NCBI GenBank assembly: GCA_958295715.1
Contig: OY282371.1
Span: 62,001 to 126,000 of the forward strand
Length of the DNA: 64,000 nucleotides
Origin: an uncultured Dehalococcoidia bacterium
Lineage (GTDB): Bacteria > Chloroflexota > Dehalococcoidia > Lucifugimonadales > GCA-2712585
Direction of reading: 5' to 3'
The notes under the pieces were generated by a model. The model worked only from the letters and a program-made list of their open reading frames with translations, was not told the DNA's origin and did no database searches. The stretch's first letter is position 1. Each line of letters starts with the position of its first letter. Positions 26,321 to 34,905 of the stretch are shown here, piece by piece. Made by a program: the position numbers and the translations under genes.

Positions 26321-26349
26321 ACTTGGCTCCGGGGGACGCGGCGCCACCG

Positions 26350-27015
26350 CTACGCTTCCATCTCCTCAAGGCGGTCGGAGATTATGAGCGGGGCCTCCGT
26401 TAGCTCCTGCACCTCCTCGGGCCGGTAGCCGGGAGCAATCTCCCACATCAACAGCCCCTCCGAGGTGACCTCGAACAGGCCCAGGTCGGTGGCTACCAGC
26501 TTCACCACGCCCTTGGCGGTTATGGGCAGGGCGCACCGCTTGAGGAGCCGCGGGGTTCCCCCTCTGGTGGTGTGCTGCATGGCGATGAACACCCGCTTGG
26601 CGCCAACGGCCAGGTCCATGGCCCCGCCGATGCCCCCGCCGAGCCTGCCCGCCGTCTTCCAGTTGGCGAAGTCGCCGTTTTCCGCCACCTCGTAGGCCCC
26701 CAACACCGTCAGGTCCAACAGCCCGCTGCGAATTATGGAGAAGGAGTCGGCGTGGTGGGCGATGGAGGCCCCGTCGACCAGGCTCACGTACTGCCCGCCG
26801 GCGTTGACCAGATACGGGTCCTCCTCGCCCCTGGGATAGATGGGTCCGTAGCCGATGACGCCGTTTTCCGAGTGGTAGACAATCTGCTTATCCCCCTGGT
26901 CGTAGTTGGAGCAGAGGGTGGGTATCCCGATGCCCAGGTTCACCAGCCACCCGTCCCGGAACTCCCGGGCCAGGCGGTTGGCCATCTGCTGCTTGCTTAG
27001 CCGCTTCTTCTGCAT
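26350..27015 (-). CDS. CoA-transferase subunit B
   Basis: 221 residues, beta subunit of the family I 3-oxoacid CoA-transferases. The catalytic Glu is expected in YHSENGVIGYGP (SENG). NLGIGIPTLCSNY, LVDGASIAHHADSF, GAYEVAENGDFANW and GGAMDLAVGAKRVFIAMQHT are family motifs. Its partner, subunit A, lies at 30769-31488, separated by three unrelated genes. The ATG at 27015 is only eight bases from the stop of the inserted gene at 27024, and its AGGGGTAGG site lies in that gene's 3' end. Substrate (acetoacetate or other 3-oxoacid) is not determined. Confidence 0.9.
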   Translation of the reverse strand: MQKKRLSKQQMANRLAREFRDGWLVNLGIGIPTLCSNYDQGDKQIVYHSENGVIGYGPIYPRGEEDPYLVNAGGQYVSLVDGASIAHHADSFSIIRSGLLDLTVLGAYEVAENGDFANWKTAGRLGGGIGGAMDLAVGAKRVFIAMQHTTRGGTPRLLKRCALPITAKGVVKLVATDLGLFEVTSEGLLMWEIAPGYRPEEVQELTEAPLIISDRLEEMEA

Positions 27016-27023
27016 AGCGCTGC

Positions 27024-28163
27024 CTACCCCTGGTCTTGGTATCCCGCCGCCAGTTCACAGGCGGTTTCCCGGAGGCTGAGGGCCGTCCGGTCGATGCGGG
27101 CCTTGTTCTTGTAGTAGAACAGGTCGTCGCGGCTCAGCCCGGTAATGTCCAAGGCCAAGTCTAGCATGTGGGGCTGGAGATGCCTGTTCAGGTAGGTTCC
27201 CATGCCGGCGCCGCCCAGGGCGCCAACGACACCGCCGACGATGTTTCCCACCCCCGGGACTGCGGTTCCCGCCGCGGCCCCTCCCATGCCCCCCACCGTC
27301 GCCAGGGTGGCGCTTACGCCCATGCGGGACATCACCGTCAGCGTCTGCACCACCTGTATCTTGTTCCTGGTGGTGCGGTCGGCGGCCTTGAACTCCTTTT
27401 CGGTCTGTAGAACGGTGTAGACGAGGCGCGCCCCCGCGAGGATGGCCCCCACGTAGGGAAGAAGCTCGCCCACCTCGTCGGGCACGTCTATGCCCATGCC
27501 GTCGCTCAGGGTGTTCAGCCCGTCTCTGGTCCCCTCCACCAGTTCATAGTTCGACCCTATCTCCGTCATTTGGTCGACCAGCTCCGGCGACGTTTCGGCT
27601 ATCTTGTCGTATATCTCGGCGCCGACGGCGTAGTGAATGTCAGTATGCTCCGTCATCAGGCCTTGGACATCCCCCGCGTAGCCCTCGGCGCCCACCTTGA
27701 CTTGGATGAGAACGTCCTGGCCGTCGGGGGCGGTGGCGCTGATGTCCCACACCGGTTGGGTGGGGTCGGGGGGAATGCGAACGTTGGTGTATCCCCGTTG
27801 CTCCAGGCTTTCGGCGGTGTTGAGTTCGGCGACCTTGCCCTTCAGGGCGGACATAAACCCCCGCGTGGAGTCGGGGCCGCGCTCCAACATCTCCTGCCAG
27901 TGATCCGTGAGAGTCCCATCGTAGTTATTAAAGGACCTCTCGTGGGCCTTGGTCATCGTCTCAAGGAGTTCGTCGTCCACGTTCACGTTGGAGTAGACGG
28001 CCCAGAGTCCCGCGGAGGCGGTCTCCGCTTTTTCGGCCCCGTAGAAGGACCTGTCGGAGTTCGTCAGGTCGGAGATGGTCTCGCGAAAAGACCGGCGGGG
28101 CCCCGGTTCTCCGGCGGGCAGTTCGCGCAACGCCGGCAGCAGGTCTAGGGATTTCATGGACAT
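27024..28163 (-). CDS. Putative PD-(D/E)XK-like protein with glycine-zipper segment
   Basis: 379 residues, family not recognised. A region of about 105-165 reads like a restriction-type PD-(D/E)XK core: helix with E113 (GKVAELNTAESLEQRG), strand with D140 (PVWDISATAPDG) and QVK at 154-156. Further on, residues about 285-325 are a Gly/Ala-rich stretch (GGAAAGTAVPGVGNIVGGVV, then GALGGAGMGTYL) of the glycine-zipper kind that inserts in membranes or packs helices. The N-terminal 100 residues are acidic and helical. GAGGGGGC sets the ATG at 28163. It is the last of three genes inserted between the CoA-transferase subunits, 13 bases after its neighbour. A nuclease effector or a pore-forming toxin are the main options; both are inference. 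Confidence 0.6.
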   Translation of the reverse strand: MSMKSLDLLPALRELPAGEPGPRRSFRETISDLTNSDRSFYGAEKAETASAGLWAVYSNVNVDDELLETMTKAHERSFNNYDGTLTDHWQEMLERGPDSTRGFMSALKGKVAELNTAESLEQRGYTNVRIPPDPTQPVWDISATAPDGQDVLIQVKVGAEGYAGDVQGLMTEHTDIHYAVGAEIYDKIAETSPELVDQMTEIGSNYELVEGTRDGLNTLSDGMGIDVPDEVGELLPYVGAILAGARLVYTVLQTEKEFKAADRTTRNKIQVVQTLTVMSRMGVSATLATVGGMGGAAAGTAVPGVGNIVGGVVGALGGAGMGTYLNRHLQPHMLDLALDITGLSRDDLFYYKNKARIDRTALSLRETACELAAGYQDQG

Positions 28164-28176
28164 GGCCGTGCCCCCT

Positions 28177-29346
28177 CTACCCGGCGAGGAAGCCCATTAC
28201 CAGCGTCGCAACGCCGATTAGGAGGGCCCCGGCGGTGATTCCGATGAGCAGGTTTCGCGTCTTGCGCGCCCCCTGGTTTAGGATTGTTAAGGCCCCCTCC
28301 ACGCGGGCGTCGGCATGTCTGCCAAGCTCGGCTTTCTGGGATTCTAGGGTGGCGCGGACATCCATCAAGACCTGAGAGAGGGCGACTTGGGCCTGTTGGC
28401 CGATCTCGGTTTTCTGAGAGGTTGCGGAGGTGTGGACGTCCATCAGGGCTTGGGAGAGGGCGGCTTGGATCTGCTTGCCAAGCTGGGCTTTGTGGGCGTC
28501 GAGGGCGGCATGGACATCCGTCAGGGTCTTGGAGAGGGCGGCCAGGGTCTGTTGGCCGAGCTCGGACTTGTGGGCGTCAAGGGAAGCGTTGACATCCGTC
28601 AGGGTCTGAGAGAGGGCGGCCTGGGTCTGTTGGCCGAGCTCGGACTTGTGGGCGTCCAGGGCGGCGTTGACATCCGTCAGGGTCTGAGAGAGGGCGGCCT
28701 GGGTCTGCTGGCCAAGCTCGGCTTTGTGGGAGTCCAGGGTGGCGTTGACGTCGGTCAGGGTCTGAGAGAGGGCGGCCTGGGTCTGATTGCCAATCTCGGA
28801 CTTGTGGGTGTCAAGGGCGGCGTTGACATCCGTCAGGGTCTGAGAGAGGGCGGCCTCGGTCTGTTGGCCGAGCTCAGCTTTGTGAGCGTCAAGGGCGGCG
28901 TTGACACCGGTCAGGGTCTGAGAGAGGGCGGCCTCGGTCTGTTGGCCAAGCTCGGACTTGTGGGCGTCCAGGGCGGCGTTGACATCCGTCAGGGTCTGAG
29001 AGAGGGCGGCCTCGGTCTGAGTGCCAAGCTCGGTTTTGTGGGCGTCGAGGGCGGCGTTGACATCGGCCAGGGTCTGAGAGAGGGCGGCCTGGGTCTGATT
29101 GCCGAGCTCGGCTTTGTGGGCGTCTGAGGCTGCTTCAAACAGCCGCCTCTGTTCTTCCCGGCCTTTCGCGAGGGCCTCACCGATAACGTTGCCGGCCACT
29201 TCCGGCAGATTGGCGTGTTCTGCTACGTGCTCGGTCAGCAACTCGTGCTGTCGGAGGACCCTGGGGATTAGCTCCTGATTTATCTTGTCCTGTTCTTCCC
29301 AGAACTGGACCCGTTCACCGATTGAGTCCGGGGTTGGCGTGGTCAT
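28177..29346 (-). CDS. Membrane-anchored protein with eleven 26-residue repeats
   Basis: 389 residues. Residues 1-74 are a helical head. From about 75 to 360 there are eleven tandem 26-residue repeats of the form D-A-H-K-x-E-L-G-x-Q-T-x-A-A-L-S-Q-T-L-T-D-V-N-A-A-L, predicted long helix or coiled coil. The C-terminus is one membrane segment (LLIGITAGALLIGVATLVMG) ending FLAG, so the protein is tail-anchored with the repeats in the cytoplasm. The DNA units (78 bp) are almost identical, a sign of recent expansion. AGGAAAGGA precedes the ATG at 29346. It lies between the methyltransferase and the PD-(D/E)XK-like gene, all co-directional and tightly spaced. Function is unknown; a membrane sensor or spacer is plausible. 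Confidence 0.7.
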   Translation of the reverse strand: MTTPTPDSIGERVQFWEEQDKINQELIPRVLRQHELLTEHVAEHANLPEVAGNVIGEALAKGREEQRRLFEAASDAHKAELGNQTQAALSQTLADVNAALDAHKTELGTQTEAALSQTLTDVNAALDAHKSELGQQTEAALSQTLTGVNAALDAHKAELGQQTEAALSQTLTDVNAALDTHKSEIGNQTQAALSQTLTDVNATLDSHKAELGQQTQAALSQTLTDVNAALDAHKSELGQQTQAALSQTLTDVNASLDAHKSELGQQTLAALSKTLTDVHAALDAHKAQLGKQIQAALSQALMDVHTSATSQKTEIGQQAQVALSQVLMDVRATLESQKAELGRHADARVEGALTILNQGARKTRNLLIGITAGALLIGVATLVMGFLAG

Positions 29347-29386
29347 GTCGCGTCCTTTCCTATCTATAGAGGGCTGCGCCTTGTCA

Positions 29387-30733
29387 TCATATCTTAAGTC
29401 TGGCCAGTAGATGCTCTTGCGGCCTGTCGCCCTTCAACGAGTTGCAGGCCCCGCACAGCAGTTGCAGGTTGTCCTGGTGGTCGGTTCCCCCCCTGCTCTG
29501 AGGGATCACGTGGTCGATGGTGAAGTTGCGGAAGGGGAAGGCCAGCTTACACCCGCCGCATATGCCCTCCTGTTTCCCGAAGAGGGTATGCTTGTGGGTC
29601 TGATATCGTGGCAGCTTTCCCAGGTCGTCTCGCCGGGGGATGTCCGACCTGTAGACCGTCCGCAAGCCGAACAGCCCCAACTCCTTCCCCAATCTGCGGG
29701 CTATCAGGGTCTTGGCCACCGGCGACAGGTCTATCCCAATCCACTGCCGTTCCAGCTTCTCGGCGGCGATTAGCGCCGTGGCGCACCCGCAGAAGGGGTC
29801 AAGAACGATATCTCCAGCGGTGGAGGACGCCTTGATAATGCGCTCTAGCAAAGCCAAGGGTTTCTGAGTGGGATATCCTACCCGCTCCTTTGCTTGAGAA
29901 TTGAGCGGCGAAACGTCGTTCCAGGTGTCATGCACCGCTTGCCCGTCCAATTCATCCAAGAACCTCTTTAACCGGGGAACTCTACTACCAAAATAGATTC
30001 TACCGTTGCGTTCTAGCTCCCGCATCCTGGATTCATTGAATCTCCACGCTTTCGTTACTCCGTGAAAATCATAAACTGGACCTCGGCCTCCGGGAGGGTT
30101 TAGGTTGTCAAGACTAAAACGGCGGCCATCGGGGTCGGTATGAGTAAACTTGGTGTCGACGTATTTTTTTGCGAAGGGTTTTCTCTGCCTGTTGAAGACA
30201 TAATCTTCAGACTTGGTATAGAAAAGGAGGCGGTCAGACACCCTTCCAAAACGCTTAGCGTCAGCATGAAAATTGAACCGTTGCCAAACGATTTCGTTCT
30301 GGAAATTTGGAAAACCAAATACCGTGTCCATAGCCATTTTTAAGTAATGACTGGCCGTTGTGTCACAGTGAATGTAGATACTCCCCGACGGCTTGAGCAG
30401 ACGCCGCATTTCCAGCAACCGTACTACCATCATAATCAGGTAGGACTTCATGCCCTTGCCGTAAGCCATCCCCGCGGCGTCTATGACTTGATACAAGGCG
30501 GGATTTTGGTCGGCTATCAGCCCGTGCCACGCCAGGTCCACGTCGTCCAGCGTCCACGCGTCCTTGAAGGCCGCCCCCGCCGCCTCTGAACCGATGGGGG
30601 CGGAGTAGTTTTTGTTGCTGTTGAAGGGCGGGTCAAGATAAATCAGGTCTACGGACTCGGAGTTGAGGCCGCGCATGATATCTAGGTTGTCCCCGGTCCA
30701 CAGTGTCCGGTTTACAAAGTTTGGAGCGGCCAT
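29387..30733 (-). CDS. DNA methyltransferase-HNH fusion protein
   Basis: 448 residues. The N-terminal part is a beta-class N4-cytosine/N6-adenine methyltransferase: motif IV is DPPF at about 34-37 and the SAM motif I follows later (DPFCGCATALIAAEKLERQW from residue 312). The C-terminal 65 residues are an HNH domain with C392/C395, H408, N422 and C427/C430 (TIDHVIPQSRGGTDHQDNLQ), which suggests a zinc-bound nuclease or DNA-binding module. The ATG at 30733 is chosen because family sequence (NRTLWTGDNLDIMRGL) starts there; an upstream extension overlaps the CoA-transferase gene and is not credible. Target sequence is unknown. It could be an orphan methylase or the modification arm of a system with the two genes downstream. 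Confidence 0.85.
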   Translation of the reverse strand: MAAPNFVNRTLWTGDNLDIMRGLNSESVDLIYLDPPFNSNKNYSAPIGSEAAGAAFKDAWTLDDVDLAWHGLIADQNPALYQVIDAAGMAYGKGMKSYLIMMVVRLLEMRRLLKPSGSIYIHCDTTASHYLKMAMDTVFGFPNFQNEIVWQRFNFHADAKRFGRVSDRLLFYTKSEDYVFNRQRKPFAKKYVDTKFTHTDPDGRRFSLDNLNPPGGRGPVYDFHGVTKAWRFNESRMRELERNGRIYFGSRVPRLKRFLDELDGQAVHDTWNDVSPLNSQAKERVGYPTQKPLALLERIIKASSTAGDIVLDPFCGCATALIAAEKLERQWIGIDLSPVAKTLIARRLGKELGLFGLRTVYRSDIPRRDDLGKLPRYQTHKHTLFGKQEGICGGCKLAFPFRNFTIDHVIPQSRGGTDHQDNLQLLCGACNSLKGDRPQEHLLARLKI

Positions 30734-30768
30734 TCTCGCCTTAATCCGGTCTTCCCGTTCCCCGCCTG

Positions 30769-31488
30769 CTACCGGTAGACCGGGTCCTCGGGGATGCCGT
30801 CCTCCGGTATCCACACCACCCGGTCCACGCAGACGCCGGGCGTGTGGACGTTGTCCGGGTCCATGGCGCCGAGGGGCAGTATCTCCTGCTCCACCTCAAC
30901 GATGGTGACGCGGGCGGCCATGGCCATAATGGGGTTGAAGTTGCGCTGGGTCAGGCGGTACTGGAGGTTGCCGAAGGTGTCGCTTCGGTAGGCGCGAATG
31001 AAGGCGTAGTCGGCGTGAAGGGGGAACTCCAGCAGGTGCTCCCTGCCGTTTATCATCCTGGTCTCCTTGCCGGCGGCCACCTCCGTTCCCGCGCCGGTGG
31101 GGGTGTAGAAGGCCCCTATGCCGGCGGCGGCGGCGCGGATGCGTTCGGCCAGGGTGCCCTGGGGCACGAGTTCGCCCACGATGGCCCCCCGGTCGTGCAG
31201 CTTCTCGAAGGGCGTCGGCTGGGATGGGCGCGGCGAGGCGGTGAAGGAGCACACCACCTTTATCACCCTGCCGGCCTCTACCAGGTTGGTCATGTCCACC
31301 CGGTGGTCGTAGTCCCCGGAGCTGGCGTGGTTGGAGATGGCCGTTAGGTCTTTGGCCCCCTGCCGTATGAGGGCCGCGATGAGGTTCCGGGGCGTTCCCG
31401 GCCCCGCGAACCCCGGTATCATAATGGTCGAACCGTCGGGAACGCCGGCCACCGCTTCGTCGAAAGTTCTGTAGACCTTGTTTTTCAC
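30769..31488 (-). CDS. CoA-transferase subunit A
   Basis: 239 residues, alpha subunit of the family I 3-oxoacid CoA-transferases: MKNKVYRTFDEAVAGVPDGS, then IMIPGFAGPGTPRNL, SNHASSGDYD, GELVPQGTLAERIRAAAAGI, FYTPTGAGTEVAAGKE and FNPIMAMAARVTIVEVEQE. With subunit B it moves CoA between succinate and a 3-oxoacid or a similar pair. Normally the B gene follows at once; here it is 3.75 kb away, behind three inserted genes read in the same direction. The methyltransferase starts 35 bases after its stop. Confidence 0.9.
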   Translation of the reverse strand: MKNKVYRTFDEAVAGVPDGSTIMIPGFAGPGTPRNLIAALIRQGAKDLTAISNHASSGDYDHRVDMTNLVEAGRVIKVVCSFTASPRPSQPTPFEKLHDRGAIVGELVPQGTLAERIRAAAAGIGAFYTPTGAGTEVAAGKETRMINGREHLLEFPLHADYAFIRAYRSDTFGNLQYRLTQRNFNPIMAMAARVTIVEVEQEILPLGAMDPDNVHTPGVCVDRVVWIPEDGIPEDPVYR

Positions 31489-31682
31489 TTCACCTTCCGG
31501 CTCAAGACGCCGCCTTTATCGCCTTTACCCTTATCTCCTTTAATGGATATTACCCTACCCGAACCCTTTGCGCCACAGCCAATGGGGGCTTCCTCCCACG
31601 GCTTTAAGGGGCTGGATTCCGCCGCGCTTCTGGGGCACAATGGCGTCATCCACTTCGCCCGTTGGCACAATGGGAGGTCCCT

Positions 31683-33167
31683 ATGACCCAGTCACCCTAC
31701 GTGGGAACCGTGAGGGCGCCCGATTTTCCCCAAGGCTTGGACTGGCTCAACGCCCAGCGGCCCGTAAGCCTGTCGGACCTGAAGGGCAAAATCGTTATCC
31801 TGGACTTCTGGACCTACTGTTGAATTAACTGTATGCACGTCTTTCCGCAGTTGCGGAAGTTGGAGAGGAAGTACCGGCGGGAGTTGGCCGTCATTGGCGT
31901 CCACTCGGCCAAGTTCCCCACGGAGCGGGAGACGGAGAACGTGCGCATGGCCATCCTCCGCTACGAGATAGGGCATCCGGTCATCAACGACAGCCGTTTT
32001 CAGGTGTGGCAGTCCTACTCATGCCGCGCCTGGCCCACCCTCATGTTTCTTGACCCGGAGGGGCGGGTGGTCGGCAAGCACGAGGGGGAGATACCCTACG
32101 ACGCCTTCGACAGGCTCTTGGAGGAGATGGTGAAGGAGTACGACGCCAGGGGTCTCTTGGACCGGCGGCCCTTGGACTTTCTGCCGGAACCGCCGCCGGG
32201 AACGCCCCTCTCCTTTCCCGCCAAGGTCCTGGCCGACGAGGAGGGCGGGCGGCTCTTTATTTCCGACTCCAACCATAACCGCATCGTCCAGACCGGTCTC
32301 GATGGCGGCGCGGCGCGGACCATCGGCGGCGTGACGCCCGGGTTCCAGGACGGGGATTTCGTGATTGCGGCCTTCGACCATCCCCAGGGCATGGCCCTTG
32401 ATGGCGATTTCCTCTACGTTGCCGACACGGAGAACCACGCCGTTCGCAGGGTTGACCTGGCCCAGGGGTACGTGGATACCGTGGCGGGAACCGGGCGGCA
32501 GGGGCCTTTCGGCAACCGGGGCGGCAAGCTCAGGGAGGCGTCGCTAAACTCCCCGTGGGACCTCACTATCGCCGGTGGCGTCCTCTACGTGGCGATGGCC
32601 GGCCCCCACCAGTTGTGGAGGCTGGACCTGCGGGGCGGCATGGCGGCTCCCCACGCCGGCAGCGGCCGGGAGGATATTGTTGACGGCCCCTTGGCTTCGG
32701 CGGCCTTGGCCCAGCCCAGCGGCATAACCACCGACGGGCGCAGGCTCTATTTCGTCGACAGCGAGACCAGTTCCGTCCGCATGGCCGACGTGGACCCCGC
32801 CGGACGGGTGACCACCATTGTAGGCCGCGGCCTGTTCGAGTTCGGCGACGTGGACGGCATGGGCGCCAAGGCGCGGCTTCAACACCCCCTGGGCATATGC
32901 CTGCTCGGCGGCGTTCTTTACATAGCCGACGCCTATAACCACAAGATTAAGAGGGTGTATCCGAATACCCAAACGGTAATGACCTTCGCCGGCTCCGGGG
33001 GGCAAGGCCTCCTGGACGGCCCGGCCGCCGAGGCCGAATTCTTTGAACCCGGCGGCGTCTCCGCGGCCCGCGGGAAGCTGTACGTGGCCGACACCAACAA
33101 CCACGCCATCCGCGTCGTAGACCTCGCCTCCGGCCAAGTGACCACCTTGGAGATTAGCGGGTTGTAG
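31683..33167 (+). CDS. Selenocysteine thioredoxin-NHL repeat protein
   Basis: 494 residues if the TGA at 31821-31823 is selenocysteine. The N-terminal thioredoxin-like domain reads [19 protein letters not shown], with Sec47 in place of the first Cys of the CxxC redox site (U-I-N-C50); Cys forms (WTYCCINC) are the usual family sequence. Residues about 170-490 form an NHL beta-propeller with six visible blades (for example [16 protein letters not shown] and [16 protein letters not shown]). GGGAGG sets the ATG at 31683. Both sides of the TGA encode the same known domain without frameshift, and a hairpin follows it. No signal peptide is visible. It is probably a redox protein; its substrate is unknown. 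It is divergent from the CoA-transferase operon. Confidence 0.92.
31841..31860 (+). promoter_or_regulatory. SECIS-like hairpin in the thioredoxin-NHL gene
   Basis: TTCCGC (31843-31848) and GCGGAA (31853-31858) form a perfect 6-bp stem with the loop AGTT, which carries an apical GU. It begins 19 bases after the TGA, about the same distance as in selD of this window. Confidence 0.65.
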
Positions 33168-33173
33168 GGAGGG

Positions 33174-34040
33174 TTACGCCGGCGGGACGCCCTCTTGGGC
33201 CAGGAGCTCGTGGAGCTGGGCCAGGGGCTGGCCGTACTCCGCTAGGGGGAAGCCGTCCACGTACTCCTTGGCTTCCCCGGTGAATCCGTCCACCACGCCC
33301 ATGGCGACGCAGGTCTTGACCCATCCCGCCTCCTCCTCCACCGGCGGGAGCAGGTTTCTGCCCGCCAGCTTGGACATGGCCGCGACCAGGCCCCACCCGC
33401 CCCAGTTGGAGACGCTGGCGATGATTAGGCGTTCGCAGGCCACCGCCGCCGGCTCCTTGGGCAGTCTGGGCAGGGTTGGGATGGTGTCGGCCAGCAGCCC
33501 CATGCCTATCTCGTTGCCGCCGTCGCCCACTCCCACCGTATTCCCGTGGAGGCTGAAAAGGGCGTCTATCTTGGCGGTCTGCTCCGAAACGTCCACCGAC
33601 TTCATGTTGCGGTAGAGGCCGTCTGCGGAGGGGCTGCACCGCTCGATGGATATGAGGAGGCCGGGGTTGAGCCGTTCCAACAGCCTTTGGGCGTACTCAC
33701 GGCTCTCCTCGGCCCCCGCTATGGGGAACTCCACCACCGGGGCGTCGGGGCCGGCCAGGGCCTGCATTACGGGTTGGCAGTGGCGGTCGGTAACGTAAAT
33801 GACCTGCCTTCCCAGGGACTCCAAGGCCCTGCCGATGGCCAAGGCCCCGGGGGGGCCGTCGGTTTCCACGGCGTCGCCGTACAGGATGAAGAAGCCGGTG
33901 GCGATGAGGGTGGGGCCGGGATGGTCCAGCGCGTAGGCGGCGGCCTGGGCGCAGTAGTCCGGCGGCAGGAAGGGCCTGAGGGCGGATATCCCCCGCTGGT
34001 CCTTCTGAAGGATGATGTCCTCTATGGTGGTCTGGGCCAT
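33174..34040 (-). CDS. D-glutamate cyclase domain protein (DUF4392-like)
   Basis: 288 residues. It matches the C-terminal half of mammalian D-glutamate cyclase (DUF4392): LIATGFFILYGDAVETDGPP, VIYVTDRHCQPV, LISIERCSPSADGLYRNMK and GVGDGGNEIGMG are conserved landmarks. The family converts D-glutamate to 5-oxo-proline. The gene directly upstream (34071-34865, 30 bases away) encodes the partner half (DUF1445), so the two-domain enzyme is split here into two cistrons. It is convergent with the thioredoxin-NHL gene. Activity is inferred from family and pairing. Confidence 0.8.
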   Translation of the reverse strand: MAQTTIEDIILQKDQRGISALRPFLPPDYCAQAAAYALDHPGPTLIATGFFILYGDAVETDGPPGALAIGRALESLGRQVIYVTDRHCQPVMQALAGPDAPVVEFPIAGAEESREYAQRLLERLNPGLLISIERCSPSADGLYRNMKSVDVSEQTAKIDALFSLHGNTVGVGDGGNEIGMGLLADTIPTLPRLPKEPAAVACERLIIASVSNWGGWGLVAAMSKLAGRNLLPPVEEEAGWVKTCVAMGVVDGFTGEAKEYVDGFPLAEYGQPLAQLHELLAQEGVPPA

Positions 34041-34070
34041 AATGCGCCTTTCGTGTTGAGAGATTCGCCG

Positions 34071-34865
34071 CTAGAGGGCGGCCAGGTCCGTGTCCTTCAT
34101 GTCGGTGATGAACATGTGCCCCGGGGCGTGGGTTATCATAAAGGGCGGCTTCGACTGGAGGGCCACCGCCTGGGGGGTGACGCCGCAGGCCCAGAAGACC
34201 GGGACCTGGTTCTCCTTGAACCCGGACGGGTCGCCATAGTCGGGGCTGTTAATGTCGCCCACGCCGATACGCTCCGGGCTGCCGATATGCACCGGGGCGC
34301 CGTGGGCCCCGGGGAACCGGGACGTCACCTGCACGGCGCGCACCACCTGCTTGTGGTGAATGGGCCTCATGCTCACCACCATGGGGCCGGAGAAGGCCCC
34401 GGCGGGTACGGTGTCCATGTTGGTGACGTACATGGACACGTTCTTGCCCGTTTCCCAGTGCCACAGGGGGATGCCGGCGTCCACCATGGCCGACTCGAAG
34501 GTGAAGCTGCATCCCAATAGGAAGGTGACCAGGTCATCCCGCCACAGGTGTTCAATGCTGGTGACCTCCTCGGTCATCTGCCCGTCGCGGAAGACGCGAT
34601 AGCGGGGCACGTCGGTGCGGATGTCGGCCTGGGGAGAGGTGAGGCGCGGCTCGAACTGGCCCGGCTCCATGGCCTCCAGCAGGGGGCAGGGCCGGGGGTT
34701 TCGCTGGCAGAAGAGCAGGAAGTCGAAGGCCTGGGCCTTGGGCAGAATCACCAGGTTGGCCTGGACGTAGCCGGGGGCCAGGCTCCCGGTGACGCCGCCG
34801 TACTCGCCGCTGCGGATGAGGCCCCGTATCTCTGCCGGAACTCTGGGCAAGGTCTGTATGGTCAC
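34071..34865 (-). CDS. DUF1445 putative hydro-lyase (D-glutamate cyclase partner)
   Basis: 264 residues, full length for the YcsI/DUF1445 family (annotated as putative hydro-lyase). RGLIRSGEYGGVTGSLAPGY, VQANLVILPKAQAFDFLLFC, TFLLGCSFTFESAM, NVSMYVTNMDTVPAG and MVVSMRPI are typical, with FWACGVTPQAVALQSKPPFM near the C-terminus. The same domain forms the N-terminal half of mammalian D-glutamate cyclase, and here it sits next to the other half. It is the middle gene of a three-gene operon. The reaction is inferred. Confidence 0.85.
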   Translation of the reverse strand: MTIQTLPRVPAEIRGLIRSGEYGGVTGSLAPGYVQANLVILPKAQAFDFLLFCQRNPRPCPLLEAMEPGQFEPRLTSPQADIRTDVPRYRVFRDGQMTEEVTSIEHLWRDDLVTFLLGCSFTFESAMVDAGIPLWHWETGKNVSMYVTNMDTVPAGAFSGPMVVSMRPIHHKQVVRAVQVTSRFPGAHGAPVHIGSPERIGVGDINSPDYGDPSGFKENQVPVFWACGVTPQAVALQSKPPFMITHAPGHMFITDMKDTDLAAL

Positions 34866-34905
34866 TGTTTCCCCCTTATGTTGTAGCGGTGTCGGAATGT
34901 GCCGG

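Noticed and set aside
30734-30814. A 27-residue N-terminal extension of the methyltransferase
   Set aside because: It overlaps the end of CoA-transferase subunit A and is of low complexity; family sequence starts at 30733.
31833-33167. The thioredoxin-NHL gene as a pseudogene with a nonsense codon
   Set aside because: The TGA is exactly at the redox Cys, the frame is intact on both sides, a SECIS-like hairpin follows and selD is present.
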